A stretch of DNA of 64,000 bases, from contig NZ_PGFA01000002.1 of the NCBI RefSeq assembly GCF_002797555.1, forward strand, positions 725,521 to 789,520, in the 5' to 3' direction. The translations under genes were made by a program, and so were the position numbers. The stretch's first letter is position 1. Every line of letters begins with the position of its first letter. Below are positions 1 to 7,969 of the stretch, one piece after another. The notes under the pieces are model-generated. The model searched no databases, was not told the origin of the DNA, and saw only the letters and a list, made by a program, of their open reading frames with translations. Source of the stretch: Hymenobacter chitinivorans DSM 11115. Its GTDB lineage: Bacteria; Bacteroidota; Bacteroidia; Cytophagales; Hymenobacteraceae.

Positions 1-314
1 CAGGTTTCGGCCAGGCTGAACCGCTCGGGTACTTCCAGCGGCTTTTCCCAGCGGCTGTGCAGGTCCTTGTCTAGTTTCTGAAATGTAAACGTGCTGGGGC
101 CGGTAATCTTGGCCTCGCGCTCTACCAGCAGCACCACGCTGCTATCCTCGGGAATGGCCAGCACCTGCACGTCGCTCGACGACGACTGCAGGGGCAGCTC
201 TAGGCGGGCCGTTTGCCGTGGGACCTGCGTGGCCGGCACCGTTTGGGCTTGGCTCCGGCCCGGCAGCAGGCCCCCGAACACCAGCAGTAAGAGACGAAGT
301 ACGGGTTGTTTCAT
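1..314 (-). CDS. Secreted protein of unknown function (partial; C-terminus outside the window)
   Basis: The frame opens at an ATG at 312-314 and stays open to the window edge, giving 104 residues of the N-terminus. It begins MKQPVLRLLLLVFGG and has a hydrophobic stretch ending near SQAQT, a typical signal peptide with an Ala-x-Ala-like cleavage site. The mature part contains short beta-like stretches (LELPLQSSSSDVQVLAIPED, VVLLVEREAK). No catalytic motif is visible in this fragment and I do not recognise the family. The protein is probably periplasmic or outer-membrane associated. Confidence 0.7.
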   Translation of the reverse strand, partial: MKQPVLRLLLLVFGGLLPGRSQAQTVPATQVPRQTARLELPLQSSSSDVQVLAIPEDSSVVLLVEREAKITGPSTFTFQKLDKDLHSRWEKPLEVPERFSLAET

Positions 315-521
315 AGCGGAAGGGGAGGCTACCTGCCCGTGACGGCAGCAGCATACGGAAGATACGAGGAAGCCCACAGATAGTCACGCCCTGTGCGTAA
401 ACAGATGCACTATTCGCCGCTTTTCCATACAACACCGCCCACCCAATTTTCTGTTCACGGCCACAAAAAAGCCCGGCTGCCCCGAAAGGCGCCAGGCTTA
501 GCCAGTTAGAAGCTGCAAAAG

Positions 522-929
522 CTAGCTGCCGAGCTCCAGCAGCACGTCGAATTCCTCGGCCCGCAGCGGCATCACGCTCAGGCGCGACTGGCGCAGCAGC
601 CCAATCTGGGTCAGGCGGCTGTCCTGCTTGATTTGGGCCAAGGTCACGGGGCGGGCCAGGGCCTGCTGGGGGCGCAGCTCCACGGCTACCCAGCCGCTGC
701 CGGCCTCGGCGGTGGCATCGGGGGCGGCCCCGGCCCCGACCTCGGCAATGCCCACCACGGCCTTCTCGGTCATGCTGTGGTAGAACAGCACCAGGTCGCC
801 GGGCTGCATCTGCTGCAGGTAGTTGCGGGCCTGGAAGTTGCGCACCCCGGTCCAGTCGGTGCGGCCGTCCTGGGTGAAGGTAAGCCAGGAATAAGCGCTG
901 GGTTCTGATTTAACGAGCCAGTAATTCAT
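522..929 (-). CDS. EVE domain-containing protein
   Basis: This 135-residue protein consists of a single EVE domain, a PUA-like fold. It opens with MNYWLVKSEPSAYSW, the hallmark start of the family (related to thymocyte nuclear protein 1), followed by TDWTGVRNFQARNYL and GDLVLFYHS. These segments line the pocket that in relatives reads modified bases in nucleic acid. The protein is cytoplasmic. Its length is that of a stand-alone EVE protein. It reads leftward and seems to be a single gene. The ligand in this organism is unknown. The family call is firm from the motifs; a role in modified-base sensing is inference. Confidence 0.93.
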   Translation of the reverse strand: MNYWLVKSEPSAYSWLTFTQDGRTDWTGVRNFQARNYLQQMQPGDLVLFYHSMTEKAVVGIAEVGAGAAPDATAEAGSGWVAVELRPQQALARPVTLAQIKQDSRLTQIGLLRQSRLSVMPLRAEEFDVLLELGS

Positions 930-1029
930 GAAAGCAAACAGAAAAGCAAATGGAAAAGCCCGGCAAAAGAAGACTGAAAAAACTTCAGTTCAGCTCTTGC
1001 TGGGCTTTTTCTGCGAAGCTGCTGCGGGC

Positions 1030-1446
1030 TTATTCCACCTGACGAAGCTTGAGCACCTCGTTTTCCAGGGAAATTATCTGCAGGCCGTAGCCGGTGCTCT
1101 GGCCGCTGGGCGTGACGCGGACCAGCTGGTTGCCTTCCATCAGCCAGCGGCCGGGATACACGGCAATACCATCGTCGGGGGAGGGGCCGCGCCCGATAAA
1201 GACCCCGTCGGCGTCCAGCTGGAAGCCGTAGCGGGGCCGGGAAACGGGCAGGTTGGCGGTTTCGGGTCGAAACACTTTAATGTCGCTGCCGGGCTGCTCT
1301 TCCTCCCACGATTCGAGCCAGCTCCGGCCCTGGATGTGGGCTTCAAACGTGGCCTGGCTTACGAGGGGAGTTGTGGCGTCAGCTTCTTTTTCGCAGCTGC
1401 CGAGCAGCATCGGGACGGAGAGTAAAAACAGTAAACGGCGCAGCAT
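1030..1446 (-). CDS. Putative lipoprotein, paralogue of the gene at 1513-1908
   Basis: The 138-residue protein starts MLRRLLFLLSVPMLLGSCEK, a short signal peptide ending in the lipobox LLGSC, so it should be lipidated and membrane anchored. The mature part carries EVRVFRP-like and RYGFQLDADGVFI segments and ends in EIVSLENEVLKLRQVE-like sequence that closely matches the next upstream protein. The small all-beta layout suggests a lipocalin-like or copper-resistance-like barrel, but I cannot name the family. It lies 66 bp downstream of its paralogue on the same strand, so the two are probably co-transcribed. Confidence 0.82.
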   Translation of the reverse strand: MLRRLLFLLSVPMLLGSCEKEADATTPLVSQATFEAHIQGRSWLESWEEEQPGSDIKVFRPETANLPVSRPRYGFQLDADGVFIGRGPSPDDGIAVYPGRWLMEGNQLVRVTPSGQSTGYGLQIISLENEVLKLRQVE

Positions 1447-1512
1447 AGCGGAAAAATAGTCGGAGAATATAGAGCAGATGAGATAAAGCCGGCTAAGGTT
1501 GCACGCGGCCTG

Positions 1513-1908
1513 CTATTCGATGCGCTTTACTTTGAGCACTCCATTTTCCAACGACACGATTTCGAGCTTGTAGTCGGGCTCCTTCTTGTCGTCGAGGCTG
1601 ATGCGGATAACGTTGGCGCCTTCCGCTTTCCAGAGGCCTTTGCGGCCTTCCAGCCCGTCGGTGGGCGCAATATCGTACTGGGTAAACAGGCCGTTATGGT
1701 CGAACTGAAAGCCCGTGCGGCCCCGGGAAGGCGGAAAGGCGTAGGTGTTGGGGCGGTACACGCGCACCTCGCCCTGGTCTTCCTCGTGGGCGTGCAGCCA
1801 GGTGCCTTCCAGGCGCTTGAGCTCGGGCGACGAGGCGCGGGAATCGGTATTGCAGGTACCGGCCAACAAAAACAAGCTCATCGAAGCCAACAACAGAAGA
1901 ACGCGCAT
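1513..1908 (-). CDS. Putative lipoprotein, paralogue of the gene at 1030-1446
   Basis: This 131-residue protein begins MRVLLLLASMSLFLLAGTCN, a signal peptide with lipobox LAGTC. It shares with the neighbouring lipoprotein the blocks EVRVYRP, GRTGFQFDHNGLF and the C-terminal EIVSLENGVLKVKRIE. The pair is therefore a tandem duplication that has diverged. No catalytic residues are evident. The shared pattern (a charged RVxRP strand, then GFQ(F/L)D.(N/D)G(L/V)F) suggests a small beta-sheet domain facing the periplasm. The function is unknown. Confidence 0.82.
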   Translation of the reverse strand: MRVLLLLASMSLFLLAGTCNTDSRASSPELKRLEGTWLHAHEEDQGEVRVYRPNTYAFPPSRGRTGFQFDHNGLFTQYDIAPTDGLEGRKGLWKAEGANVIRISLDDKKEPDYKLEIVSLENGVLKVKRIE

Positions 1909-1986
1909 AGCGGCAAAGGAAAGTTAAACAAAAGGTCGGCCGGGCCTCGTACTGGCCCGTAGGAGCGAATGTACGACTTTGGCCCG

Positions 1987-1994
1987 TACCTTTG
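1987..1994 (+). promoter_or_regulatory. Probable -7 element of a Bacteroidetes promoter for the polX-like gene
   Basis: TACCTTTG fits the Bacteroidetes -7 consensus TAnnTTTG and lies about 120 nt before the GTG start at 2116. I find no convincing TTTG 19-20 nt upstream, so this is only a half-match. Confidence 0.4.
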
Positions 1995-2024
1995 ACGGGC
2001 CGCCGCTGCCTGTTGTGGTTGTTC

Positions 2025-2104
2025 GTTGCTAGTTGTCAGTTGTCAGTTCCGACAGGTCAATAAGCCACCTAACAACTATCAACTATCAACTATCAACTAT
2101 CAAC
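2025..2104. repeat. Tandem heptamer repeats in imperfect inverted arrangement
   Basis: Four exact copies of CAACTAT run from 2073 to 2100, followed by a partial CAAC. About 25 nt upstream, at 2031-2048, two copies of AGTTGTC plus AGTT run in the complementary sense, so the two blocks can pair imperfectly (about 19 of 24 positions) into a hairpin. The block ends 11 nt before the GTG start of the PolX-like gene. The layout resembles the short tandemly repeated sequences described in cyanobacteria. Confidence 0.85.
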
Positions 2105-2115
2105 CAAGAAACGAA

Positions 2116-3858
2116 GTGGATAACCGCGCCCTCATCCGTGCCTTTCGCCTCGCCGCGTCGCTCATGGAGCTGCACGACGAAAACCCGTTCAAAATCCGCG
2201 CCTACGAAGGCACCGCTGCCACGCTGGAGCGCCTGGAGCTGCCCGTGGCCGACATGGACCGCACCGGCCTGCCCGACCGGACCGGCCTGAGCAAGACGGC
2301 CGCCGCCAAAGTGGCCGAGATGCTCGATACGGGCACGTTTGAGGAATTGCGCAAGCTGCTGGAAATAACCCCGCCCGGCGTGGTGGAAATGCTCAACATC
2401 AAGGGTATCGGGCCCAAGAAAATCCGGGTTTTGTGGCGGGAGCTGGGCGTGGAGAGTCCTGAGCAGTTGCGCGAGGCCGCCGAGCGCGACGAGGTGAGCA
2501 AGCTCAAGGGCTTCGGCAAAAAGACCCAGGACACGATTCTGGCCGCCCTCGAATTCAACCAGGAAAGCCGGGGCAAAGTGCTCTACCCCCAGGCCGAGGA
2601 GCTAGCCGAAGAGCTGGCCCGCCGCCTGCGCGACACCCTGCGCACCGACTCGGTGGCCGTGGCCGGGGAAGTGCGCCGCCGCCTCGAAATCGTGGAAACC
2701 GTGACGCTGGTGGCCGCCACAACCCAGCCCCGGCAGGCCCACGAGCTGCTCAACGGCCTCGACGGCCTCACGCCCGACCCGCAGCGCTCCGGCCCGTTTG
2801 CCTGGCGCGGGACGGCCACGGCCTCGGGCGTGAAAGTGGAGGTGTATCTGGTCAGCAAAGAAGATTTCGTCAACCAGCTGTTCCTGCACTCGGCCGCCGA
2901 AGCCCACTTGTCGGAGCCGCTGACTGATGCGCGGGCCGGCTCGTTGCGGCAGCTGGTGAAGCGGGAGAAATTCTACCAGGAAACGGCCATTTACGAAAAG
3001 GCCGGCCTGCAATACGTGGAGCCCGAACTGCGCGAAGGACTGGGCGAAGTGGCCCTGGCTCAGGAGAAAAAGCTGCCCGAGCTGCTCACCGACGAAGACC
3101 TGCGCGGCTCCCTACACAACCACAGCACGTATTCCGACGGCAGCCACACCCTACGCCAGATGGCCGAGTTCCTGCGTGACCAGGGCTACGAGTACCTGGG
3201 CATCTGCGACCATTCGCAGGCCGCCCACTACGCCAACGGGCTGAGCCCCGAGCGGGTGCGGCAGCAGCAGCGCGAAATCGACCAGCTCAACCAGGAGCTG
3301 GCCCCGTTCCGCATCTTCAAGGGCATCGAGAGCGACATTCTCGGCGACGGCAACCTGGACTACTCGAACAGCGTGCTGGAGTCGTTCGACTTTATCGTGG
3401 CCTCGGTGCACAGCAACCTGCGCATGGACGAGCGCAAAGCCACCGAGCGGCTGTTGCGGGCTATTGCCAACCCCTACACCACCATGCTGGGCCACCCCAC
3501 GGGTCGGCTCTTGCTGCGGCGCGAAGGCTACCCCATTAATCACAAAGCCATTATCGACGCCTGCGCCCAGCACAACGTCATCATCGAAATCAACTCCAAC
3601 CCCTGGCGCCTCGACCTGGACTGGCGCTGGGTGCGCTACGCCCTCGACCAAGGCGTCAAGCTCAGCATCAATCCCGACGCCCACCACACCGACGGCTACG
3701 CCGACATGCGCTACGGCGTGATGATGGGCCGCAAGGGCGGGCTGACTAAGGACATGACTTTCAACGCCCTGAGCGGAGAAGAAGTGGCCGCCTACTTTGC
3801 CGAGCGCAAAGCCAACATCAAGCCCCCGCTGGAATACAAAGACTCCCTGTTTGGGTAA
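2116..3858 (+). CDS. polX: PolX-type protein: degenerate family-X polymerase domain plus PHP phosphoesterase domain
   Basis: This 580-residue protein has the domain order of bacterial PolX. Residues 1-315 form a family-X polymerase core with helix-hairpin-helix motifs (LNIKGIGPKKIRVLW, KLKGFGKKTQDTIL). From about residue 330 there is a PHP domain whose metal ligands all look intact (LHNHSTYSDG, ICDHS, GIESDI, ASVHSN, HPTGR, NPDAHH). In the polymerase core the usual AGS..RR...DxD motif reads AGEVRRRLEIVETVTLV, so both catalytic aspartates are threonines (residues 195 and 197), and the third acid is Glu242. The PHP domain should still act as a 3'-5' exonuclease or phosphatase on DNA ends. I chose the GTG at 2116 because the frame upstream is repeat sequence; homologues start at this DNRALIRAF stretch. 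Confidence 0.9.
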   Translation: MDNRALIRAFRLAASLMELHDENPFKIRAYEGTAATLERLELPVADMDRTGLPDRTGLSKTAAAKVAEMLDTGTFEELRKLLEITPPGVVEMLNIKGIGPKKIRVLWRELGVESPEQLREAAERDEVSKLKGFGKKTQDTILAALEFNQESRGKVLYPQAEELAEELARRLRDTLRTDSVAVAGEVRRRLEIVETVTLVAATTQPRQAHELLNGLDGLTPDPQRSGPFAWRGTATASGVKVEVYLVSKEDFVNQLFLHSAAEAHLSEPLTDARAGSLRQLVKREKFYQETAIYEKAGLQYVEPELREGLGEVALAQEKKLPELLTDEDLRGSLHNHSTYSDGSHTLRQMAEFLRDQGYEYLGICDHSQAAHYANGLSPERVRQQQREIDQLNQELAPFRIFKGIESDILGDGNLDYSNSVLESFDFIVASVHSNLRMDERKATERLLRAIANPYTTMLGHPTGRLLLRREGYPINHKAIIDACAQHNVIIEINSNPWRLDLDWRWVRYALDQGVKLSINPDAHHTDGYADMRYGVMMGRKGGLTKDMTFNALSGEEVAAYFAERKANIKPPLEYKDSLFG

Positions 3859-3901
3859 CTAGCCCGGGCCGCGCCGGGTGCGGCGGCCGTGAGTAGCTCC
3901 T

Positions 3902-4906
3902 ATGAAGATTCTGGTTCTGCGCTTTTCCTCCATCGGCGACATTGTGCTGACGACTCCCGTGGTGCGGGCCCTCAAGCAGCAGGTGCCCGGCGCCCAGGTG
4001 CACTATTGCACCAAACCGGCCTACCGCAGCATCATCGAGCCTAACCCCTACGTGGACAAGGCGCACTACCTCACTGGCTCCCTGGCCGAGCTGGTGGCCG
4101 AGCTTAAGCAGGAGCGGTTCGACTTCATCGTAGACCTGCACAACAACCTGCGGACCAGTATTCTCAAGCTGCGGCTGGGTGTGAAATCGGCCAGCTTCGA
4201 CAAGCTCAACTGGCAGAAGTGGCTGCTGGTCAATGCCAAAATAGACGTGCTGCCCCGGGTGCACATCGTGGAGCGTTACTTGGCCGCCGCGGCCCCGCTG
4301 GGCGTGCAAGACGACCGGCAGGGCCTGGATTATTTTATTCCGCCCCAGGACGAAGTGGACCTGGCCACGCTGCCGGCCGGGTTTCAGGGCGGCTACGTGG
4401 CCTTTGCCATTGGGGCCCAGCACGCTACCAAGCGTCTGCCTACCGAACGAATCATTGCGCTCTGCGCCCAACTCAACCGGCCCATTATATTGCTTGGCGG
4501 CCCCGAAGACGAAACCACCGGCCACGTCGTGGAGCAGGCGTTTGAGCAGCAAAGCAAAGAAATTCACTCATTCACTCATTCACTCATTTACAACGCCTGC
4601 GGGCGGTACTCGCTGAATCAGTCGGCCTCCCTGGTGCGGCAGGCCCAGCTGGTCGTCAGCCACGACACGGGTCTGATGCACATTGCTGCGGCCTTTCATA
4701 AGGAAATATTCAGCGTGTGGGGCAACACCGTGCCCGAGTTTGGTATGTATCCCTACCGCACCGAGTTTCGGGTGCTGGAAGTGCCGGGTTTGCCCTGCCG
4801 GCCCTGTTCCAAAATTGGCTACGCCAAGTGCCCCCAGGGCCATTTCCGCTGCATGCGCGACATTCGTTTCGACCTCGACCTGCCGCCTACCCACGACGGG
4901 CGGTAA
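3902..4906 (+). CDS. Glycosyltransferase family 9 (heptosyltransferase-like)
   Basis: The 334-residue protein begins MKILVLRFSSIGDIVLTTPV, the classic GT9 N-terminus of ADP-heptose:LPS heptosyltransferases, and carries the C-terminal nucleotide-sugar signature SHDTGLMHIAAAF. It should transfer a sugar to the lipopolysaccharide core at the inner face of the inner membrane. Length is normal for GT9. Between the two Rossmann domains it contains IHSFTHSLIYNACG, coded by three tandem copies of ATTCACTC (4562-4585). Relatives usually read straight into YNACG, so an 8-residue insertion made of repeat DNA is likely. The acceptor cannot be told from sequence. It follows the PolX-like gene by 43 bp and may share its transcript. 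Confidence 0.92.
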   Translation: MKILVLRFSSIGDIVLTTPVVRALKQQVPGAQVHYCTKPAYRSIIEPNPYVDKAHYLTGSLAELVAELKQERFDFIVDLHNNLRTSILKLRLGVKSASFDKLNWQKWLLVNAKIDVLPRVHIVERYLAAAAPLGVQDDRQGLDYFIPPQDEVDLATLPAGFQGGYVAFAIGAQHATKRLPTERIIALCAQLNRPIILLGGPEDETTGHVVEQAFEQQSKEIHSFTHSLIYNACGRYSLNQSASLVRQAQLVVSHDTGLMHIAAAFHKEIFSVWGNTVPEFGMYPYRTEFRVLEVPGLPCRPCSKIGYAKCPQGHFRCMRDIRFDLDLPPTHDGR

Positions 4907-5007
4907 CTGCGGCCAGCTGCGGCTGATGGGCAAAAGCATGCGGAAATGCCTATCTTTTCTCTCGGAAGCCCGGCAGTAGTTGCGGGCTAGGTTAACCCCG
5001 CCTTTGT

Positions 5008-5463
5008 ATGTTACTGGATAAACACGTGCTGGTGCGCGTCGGAGCCGAAGCCCTGCAGGCCGACGTGCAGGCCGGCCGCCACACCTTCCTCATTGATGAG
5101 CCCGTGGAAGTGGGCGGGAAGGATCAGGGCCCCACGCCCTACGACTTGCTGCTCAGTGCCCTGGGTGCCTGCACCGCCATTACGCTGCGCCTGTACGCCA
5201 ACCAGAAAAAATGGCCGCTCGAAGGCATTGAGGTGCGCCTGAGCCACCAGCGCGTGCACGAGCACGACTGCGAAAAGTGCGAGCAGCCCGGCCAGATGCT
5301 GGAAGAAGTAACCAAGGAGCTCCGCCTGCTGGGGCCCCTGACCGAGGAGCAGCGCCAGCGCCTGGAAGTTATTTCCCAAAAGTGCCCAGTGCAGAAAACC
5401 CTGATGAGCGGCCTGCGCATCGTCACCCGCCTCGTGCCCGAAACCGAATTTTTGGCTTCCTAA
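5008..5463 (+). CDS. OsmC family protein
   Basis: The 151-residue protein has the OsmC/Ohr fold signature: GPTPYDLLLSALGACTAITL with the first redox cysteine at residue 55, and ISQKCPVQKTL with the second at residue 126. Such proteins reduce organic hydroperoxides or related thiol-reactive compounds in the cytoplasm using this cysteine pair. An extra CEKC motif near residues 89-92 (HEHDCEKCEQPG) occurs in a subgroup of the family and could bind metal or form another disulfide. It sits in a rightward run with a UBP-type zinc finger protein 28 bp downstream. The specific substrate is not known. Confidence 0.92.
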   Translation: MLLDKHVLVRVGAEALQADVQAGRHTFLIDEPVEVGGKDQGPTPYDLLLSALGACTAITLRLYANQKKWPLEGIEVRLSHQRVHEHDCEKCEQPGQMLEEVTKELRLLGPLTEEQRQRLEVISQKCPVQKTLMSGLRIVTRLVPETEFLAS

Positions 5464-5491
5464 CTTCAAACTACCCTATTCCTGCTGCTCT

Positions 5492-5755
5492 ATGGCACTT
5501 TGTGAACACCTTTCGGCCCTCGAAACCCTGGTTCCGGCCGCCGACTACAGCTGCCCCGAGTGCGTAGCCCAGGGCGACACCTGGGTGCACCTGCGCGTGT
5601 GCCAGAGCTGCGGCCACGTGGGCTGCTGCGACCAATCAAAAAACAAGCACGCTACCAAGCATTTCCAGGCTACCCAGCATCCGGTGATTATTTCAGCCGA
5701 GCCCGGCGAGCAGTGGGCCTGGTGCTACCAGGATAGCCAGATGGCCGAGTATTAA
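5492..5755 (+). CDS. UBP-type zinc finger protein
   Basis: The 87-residue protein is a stand-alone zf-UBP domain. The metal ligands are visible in order: CEHL at the start, CPECV, CQSCGHVGCCD, then KHATKHFQATQHPV with the histidines. In eukaryotic deubiquitinases this domain binds the free C-terminus of ubiquitin; bacteria lack ubiquitin, so the role of stand-alone bacterial copies is not established. It probably binds zinc in the cytoplasm. It lies directly behind osmC (28 bp) and before two further small genes, so it is likely part of one transcript with them. Confidence 0.92.
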   Translation: MALCEHLSALETLVPAADYSCPECVAQGDTWVHLRVCQSCGHVGCCDQSKNKHATKHFQATQHPVIISAEPGEQWAWCYQDSQMAEY

Positions 5756-5791
5756 CCCCCCGCTCCGGTACTGCACCGCTGCTTGCGCCTT

Positions 5792-6214
5792 ATGTATCAA
5801 CAGGTTTACGCATCCGATTCGCTGGACATCACCTACCGGACTGATGCTTGCCTGATTATTGCCCGCTGGCTGCAGCCAGTGGCAGTAGCCGATATCCGCA
5901 GCACGTACGAGCAGGTTTTGCGGGCGGCCCAGCCCTACGGCTGCCGGTACTGGCTGCTCGACATTCGCCGCCGCAACCACAGCGACGATGACACGGCCCG
6001 CTGGGTCACCGACGAGTTTTTTCCCGGGGCCGCCCAGCAGCTCGGCGGGGTGCTGTACCTGGCCGTGCTGCTTTCCCCGATGTATCTGTACGAAGTCGGG
6101 ACCCGGCCCCGGCTGGCCCAGCTGCCCGCCGAGGTCAACCCCCACTACCGAATCCAGTACTTTACCGACGAGCGGCAGGCCAACGACTGGCTGACTGACA
6201 AACTTGACGAGTAA
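5792..6214 (+). CDS. Conserved hypothetical protein (possible STAS/SpoIIAA-like fold)
   Basis: The 140-residue protein starts at ATG 5792 (MYQQVYASDSLDITYRTDAC). It has an alternating beta-alpha pattern: a first strand pair (LDITYRTDACLIIARWLQP), helix (VADIRSTYEQVLRAA), strand (CRYWLLDIRRRN), helix with WVTDEFFP, strand (GGVLYLAVLLSP), and a final IQYFTDERQANDWL helix. This order is like SpoIIAA/STAS-like proteins common in Hymenobacter-type genomes, but no phospho-acceptor serine is obvious. It is soluble, without a signal peptide. The function is unknown. Confidence 0.75.
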   Translation: MYQQVYASDSLDITYRTDACLIIARWLQPVAVADIRSTYEQVLRAAQPYGCRYWLLDIRRRNHSDDDTARWVTDEFFPGAAQQLGGVLYLAVLLSPMYLYEVGTRPRLAQLPAEVNPHYRIQYFTDERQANDWLTDKLDE

Positions 6215-6222
6215 ATCCTGTA

Positions 6223-6618
6223 ATGAAGATACTCTGGTGCTGGCGCTGTCAGCAGGAAATGCCGATGCTGGAGCCCGCCGAAAGCCAACTGGTCCACCGC
6301 ACTATTCGGGAGGGTTTGGCCCTGGTAAAAGCCGAGGCGCAGAAACGGGGCCGAATTCTGCACCCTATGGAATTAACCGGCACAGCGCGAGCCTGGCAGC
6401 CCATGCTGGAAATGTACCGGCTGCTGACGGGCTTTGTGGAAACCAATCCGAATGCCGTGTTGCATCATAGCGTTGAGCTCTACGGCCCGCCCTGCCCGAA
6501 ATGCCGTAAGCCGCTGCGGACCCCGGAAGCCCGTTTTTGCGCGGCCTGCGGCTTCGGTCAGCAAGAGGTGACGCCAAATTCGCTGCCTTTGGCGCAGCGG
6601 CGGCCCGAGCTATTCTGA
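6223..6618 (+). CDS. Hypothetical protein with split zinc-ribbon cysteines
   Basis: The 131-residue protein begins MKILWCWRCQQEMPML, with a CWRC knuckle at the N-terminus, and ends with CPKCRKPLRTPEARFCAACG, a complete C-x2-C...C-x2-C zinc ribbon. Between them is a helical segment (HRTIREGLALVKAEAQKRG). It has no signal peptide or membrane segment. It starts 8 bp after the preceding gene, so the two are probably translated from one message. The cysteines predict one or two bound zinc ions; no function can be assigned. Confidence 0.78.
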   Translation: MKILWCWRCQQEMPMLEPAESQLVHRTIREGLALVKAEAQKRGRILHPMELTGTARAWQPMLEMYRLLTGFVETNPNAVLHHSVELYGPPCPKCRKPLRTPEARFCAACGFGQQEVTPNSLPLAQRRPELF

Positions 6619-6634
6619 GGCTCCGCGCTATACA

Positions 6635-6668
6635 AAAAGCCCTTTCCGCCGCGGCAGAAAGGGCTTTT
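6635..6668. terminator. Bidirectional terminator between convergent genes
   Basis: The 12-nt arms AAAAGCCCTTTC (6635-6646) and GAAAGGGCTTTT (6657-6668) pair perfectly around a 10-nt loop, with A- and T-runs on both sides. It serves the zinc-ribbon gene on the plus strand and serS on the minus strand. Confidence 0.88.
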
Positions 6669-6694
6669 CAAGTACAAGCTGCTTTGGGTAATGC

Positions 6695-7969
6695 TTACCC
6701 GATCTTGCTGAAGCCGCAGTAGCTGTGCAGCACTTCGGGCAAGTGAATCCCGTCCTCGGCCTGGTTGTTTTCCAGCAGGGCGGCCACGATGCGGGGCAGG
6801 GCCAGGGCCGAGCCGTTGAGCGTGTGCAGGAGCTGCATCTTGTTATTTTCGCCGCGGTAGCGCAGCTTGAGGCGGTTGGCCTGGTAGGTTTCGAAGTTCG
6901 AAGCCGAGCTTACTTCCAGCCACCGGCCCTGGGCCGCGCTCCACACTTCCAGGTCAAAAGTTAGGGCCGAGGTGAAGCCCATGTCGCCGCCGCAGAGGCG
7001 CAGCACGCGGTAGGGGAGGCCCAGCTTCTGCAGCAGCCCTTCGATGTGGGCCACCATGCCTTCCAGGGCCTCGTAGCTTTTCTCGGGCTCGGTAATCTGC
7101 ACGATTTCCACCTTGTCGAACTGGTGCAGGCGGTTGAGGCCGCGCACGTGGGCGCCCCAGGAGCCGGCCTCGCGGCGGAAGCAGGGCGTGTAGCCGGCAT
7201 TGCGGATCGGCAGCTTCTCGGCGGCAATGATTTCGTTGCGGTAGAGGTTGGTAATGGGCACCTCGGCCGTCGGAATCAGGTATAAGTCGTCGGCCGTGGA
7301 GTGGTACATCTGGCCTTCCTTGTCGGGCAGCTGGCCCGTGCCGTAGCCGCTGGCCTCGTTGACCAGAATCGGGGGCTGAATTTCGGTGTAGCCGGCGTTG
7401 CGGGCTTCGTCGAGGAAAAAGTTGATCAACGCGCGCTGCAACCGGGCTCCCTGGCCTTTGTATACTGGAAAGCCCGCGCCGGTAATCTTGTTGCCCAGGG
7501 CAAAGTCGATGATGTCGTACTGCTCAATCAGGTCCCAGTGGGGTTTGGCGCCGGCGGCCAGTTCGGGCTTCTGGCCCACTTCGCGCACCACCTCGTTGTC
7601 GTCGGCCGAGCGGCCTTCGGGTACGCTGCTGTGGGGCACGTTGGGCAGCTTATAGAGCAGTTGCTGCAAGCCTTCCTCCACCTGCACCAGTTCGTCGGAA
7701 TGGGTCTTGGTGAGCTGCTTGAGCTCGGCGGTGCGGGCCTTCAGGGTTTCGGCCCCGGCTTTGTCGCCGCTTTTCATCAGGCCCCCGATCTGCCGGGCCA
7801 GGTCGTTGGCTTCGGCCTGGGCCTGGTCGTGCTCGGTTTGCAGCTGCTTGCGGCGCTGGTCCAGGTTCAGGATGGCGGAAACGTCGGCCTCCGCGGTTTT
7901 ATAGTGTCTTTTGGCCAGGCCAGCCAGGACCAGCTCGGTATTGTCTCGCAGAACAGAAACTTGCAGCAT
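6695..7969 (-). CDS. serS: Seryl-tRNA synthetase
   Basis: The 424-residue protein is a normal-length bacterial SerRS. The N-terminal 100 residues form the long coiled-coil arm that holds tRNA-Ser (LQTEHDQAQAEANDLARQIG). The class II core follows, with TAEVPITNLYRNEI, motif 2 PCFRREAGSWGAHVRGLNRL and motif 3 GSALALPRIVAALLENNQ. It charges tRNA-Ser (and tRNA-Sec where present) with serine in the cytoplasm. The gene reads leftward, back to back with rho across a 447-bp gap. A TACTTTTG element about 30 nt upstream of the ATG is a plausible promoter -7 box. Confidence 0.98.
   Translation of the reverse strand: MLQVSVLRDNTELVLAGLAKRHYKTAEADVSAILNLDQRRKQLQTEHDQAQAEANDLARQIGGLMKSGDKAGAETLKARTAELKQLTKTHSDELVQVEEGLQQLLYKLPNVPHSSVPEGRSADDNEVVREVGQKPELAAGAKPHWDLIEQYDIIDFALGNKITGAGFPVYKGQGARLQRALINFFLDEARNAGYTEIQPPILVNEASGYGTGQLPDKEGQMYHSTADDLYLIPTAEVPITNLYRNEIIAAEKLPIRNAGYTPCFRREAGSWGAHVRGLNRLHQFDKVEIVQITEPEKSYEALEGMVAHIEGLLQKLGLPYRVLRLCGGDMGFTSALTFDLEVWSAAQGRWLEVSSASNFETYQANRLKLRYRGENNKMQLLHTLNGSALALPRIVAALLENNQAEDGIHLPEVLHSYCGFSKIG

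Noticed and set aside
2026..2115. Upstream TTG start for the PolX-like protein
   Set aside because: The extra 30 residues are coded by the heptamer repeat block; the family starts at the DNRALIRAF segment.
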